Assembly (NCBI GenBank): GCA_011390785.1
Contig: JAABRR010000003.1
Coordinates: forward strand, 115,662-179,661
Origin: Sphingobacteriia bacterium
GTDB lineage: Bacteria; Bacteroidota; Bacteroidia; Bacteroidales; UBA7960
DNA: 64,000 nucleotides
Direction of reading: 5' to 3'
The position numbers and the translations under genes are program-made. The notes under the pieces are model-generated. The model was given only the letters and a program-made list of their open reading frames with translations, was not told the origin of the DNA and made no database searches. Numbering within the stretch: position 1 is the stretch's first letter; the number at the start of each line of letters is the position of its first letter. Shown piece after piece: positions 62,721 to 64,000 of the stretch.

Positions 62721-62754
62721 TAAAGCCAGCGAATACAATTGATTGCTGGCTTTA
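62721..62754. terminator. Bidirectional hairpin between toxin remnant and immunity-like gene
   Basis: TAAAGCCAGC / GCTGGCTTTA, a perfect 10-bp stem with a 14-nt loop, in the convergent gap. The trailing TTTATTAG gives only a weak T-run. Confidence 0.6.
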
Positions 62755-62820
62755 TTAGTATTAACATCCAATTTACTTTCTGGATAGCTGTAATTTCTTT
62801 AATTTGAAAATTCACTTAAT

Positions 62821-63123
62821 TTAAACCCATTGCTTTTTCAATGCCTTTCTAAAATAGAATGGGCTATAAAAACCGATAAGGAAGAATAAAAGCAAAAATC
62901 TGCCAATGTCTTTGTCTTGTTTTCCCCAAAGCACAAGACAATATATCCATAAAATAAAAACAGGAATTGACATAAGTGTTCTAATCATTATTGCCGTTTC
63001 GTTAAAAAAGACGATATCAAGCAAAAGGCCCATCCGAAGTAATGCAGCCAATATAATCATAGCAAACAATGCAAGCATTAAGATATTCGCATAGTAACAA
63101 AATAAAAGGAATGGTTTTTTCAT
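62821..63123 (-). CDS. Small membrane protein, candidate Rhs immunity protein
   Basis: 100 aa with three hydrophobic helices (about 6-30, 33-52 region, and 51-65/72-88). No family recognised. It starts 14 bp after the stop of the Rhs gene on the same strand, the standard place of a cognate immunity gene. A membrane immunity protein would fit a pore-forming or membrane-targeting tip, but the toxin type is unknown. Confidence 0.55.
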   Translation of the reverse strand: MKKPFLLFCYYANILMLALFAMIILAALLRMGLLLDIVFFNETAIMIRTLMSIPVFILWIYCLVLWGKQDKDIGRFLLLFFLIGFYSPFYFRKALKKQWV

Positions 63124-63137
63124 TTTTAAAAGTTTTT

Positions 63138-64000
63138 TTAATATTGGTTTTTTACTTCTCTATCATTCGGCAAAGGCTGGTTACTTTGTTGCGTAGGCTG
63201 AGTGGTTGAATTACTGTTAGTTGTAGTTGTATATCTAACGTTTACTCCTGCTTCAACCCCTACCATTACAGCATTCACTTCAACTCTACTATTCATGTCT
63301 GTACTAACAGTAGTTGTGCCGTCACGGTTTCCTTCAACTGTAACAGGGCCTATTCCGCCACTTTCTTTTTTTGAATACAAAACTTCTTTATTAGTAGAAC
63401 CCCCATCTCTGGTATTTAAATCCCTTACAGTTGACCTTTCTGTGCTTTCTGAAGCATGTAATGGTCCATACCTTGCAGAAGCACCTTCATCTATTGATGT
63501 CATAGTATGTGATACGCCAGCATTTAATGCTCCTGTCTGTGTATCAATCTCTACGTAAGCTTCTATAGAAATAGAACTGCTTCCTGGAAATGAATAACTG
63601 CCACCTGCACCAAATGCGTCAAAAACTTTAGCTTGACCACCCACTTTTCCAGAAGTAAGTGTAAATTCTCCACCAACTCTTAATGTACCACCACCAGCGG
63701 AACTATTAGAAAATGCGCCATATAAAGCTCTAATCGTTGGAGCCATTCTTGCACCAATCCCTGGCCACCTTCCATCTGGGTCAATAAAAAGTATAGGATT
63801 ATTAAACGCATACACATAAGGGCTCCACCTTCTCCCTTGTTCCGCCAACGGGTCCACACTATGCCACCTGGCAATCTGCGGGTCATAAAATCTCGCCCCG
63901 TAATCATACCAATTCAACCCAAAATCATCGTTAAACTCTTTCCCGTTGTACAAAAACGCATTGTTGCGCTCGGTGCCCAGGTTTACGGGTTGGTTGGATA
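63138..64000 (-). CDS. Rhs-family protein, C-terminal part (continues beyond the window)
   Basis: The frame is open to the right edge and enters with [17 protein letters not shown], so the gene begins outside. The conserved core ends in [20 protein letters not shown], then [20 protein letters not shown] and FIDPDG, the DPDG-type junction of Bacteroidota Rhs proteins. The remaining 210 or so residues are the variable tip: Gly/Ser-rich and beta-prone, with a Thr/Asn/Gln-rich tail; I see no known toxin motif. The small membrane gene at 62821 follows immediately. Similar Rhs debris at 61680-61830 indicates earlier tip replacement. Confidence 0.85.
   Translation of the reverse strand, partial: SNQPVNLGTERNNAFLYNGKEFNDDFGLNWYDYGARFYDPQIARWHSVDPLAEQGRRWSPYVYAFNNPILFIDPDGRWPGIGARMAPTIRALYGAFSNSSAGGGTLRVGGEFTLTSGKVGGQAKVFDAFGAGGSYSFPGSSSISIEAYVEIDTQTGALNAGVSHTMTSIDEGASARYGPLHASESTERSTVRDLNTRDGGSTNKEVLYSKKESGGIGPVTVEGNRDGTTTVSTDMNSRVEVNAVMVGVEAGVNVRYTTTTNSNSTTQPTQQSNQPLPNDREVKNQY

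Overview
The window looks like chromosomal DNA from a marine or sediment-type Bacteroidota, probably class Bacteroidia. The lineage is an inference. It rests on AT-rich intergenic DNA, repeated matches to the Bacteroidota promoter (-33 TTTG, about 20 bp, -7 TAnnTTTG), several type IX secretion (T9SS) C-terminal sorting domains, a one-piece hybrid two-component regulator with an AraC output domain, DUF5777 outer-membrane proteins and many lipoproteins. I saw no rRNA, tRNA, CRISPR array or prophage.

Layout. 0-6 kb: a GH31 glycosidase cut by the left edge, a metallopeptidase lipoprotein, an outer-membrane gene pair and a cold-shock gene with a clean terminator. 6.2-12.3 kb: a Crp/Fnr regulator divergent from a six-gene cytochrome operon (16 CxxCH motifs in total), separated by two FNR-type boxes. 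12.4-17.4 kb: a T9SS-exported sugar dehydrogenase, a second Crp/Fnr regulator with a probable frameshift, and a three-gene ABC exporter preceded by a palindrome-plus-promoter module. 17.4-28.9 kb: a gene graveyard of fragments of a Crp regulator, a beta-lactamase, a PfkB kinase, an FtsX permease and a CotH-like secreted protein. Several fragments match intact genes nearby. Intact here are an AAA/DUF4143 ATPase, a CPBP protease, a serine hydrolase, a sugar kinase, an MFS carrier and an FtsX permease. 29-40 kb: ordinary metabolic and envelope genes. 40.5-51.3 kb: a hybrid two-component regulator followed by three exported proteins, two of them behind an almost identical promoter carrying 21-bp-spaced direct repeats; one is a very repetitive adhesin-like protein with an S74 chaperone domain. 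52-57.9 kb: a compact operon of patatin-like phospholipase, CHAT-type peptidase and metallo-beta-lactamase-fold protein. 58-60.7 kb: aminotransferase, DUF6434 and nitroreductase genes. 61-64 kb: toxin-antitoxin genes, their remnants, and the 3' end of an Rhs gene with a candidate immunity gene.

Strongest candidate for an undescribed system: the patatin-CHAT-MBL operon (52.1-57.9 kb). Its composition (membrane-embedded lipase, caspase-like protease, MBL protein) fits a predicted abortive-infection or cell-suicide module. Other notable signals are the three geometrically identical palindrome/-7 modules (15.0, 18.9 and 28.2 kb), the 21-bp direct-repeat promoters of the 40-49 kb locus, and a 127-bp dispersed repeat whose copies end exactly at start codons.
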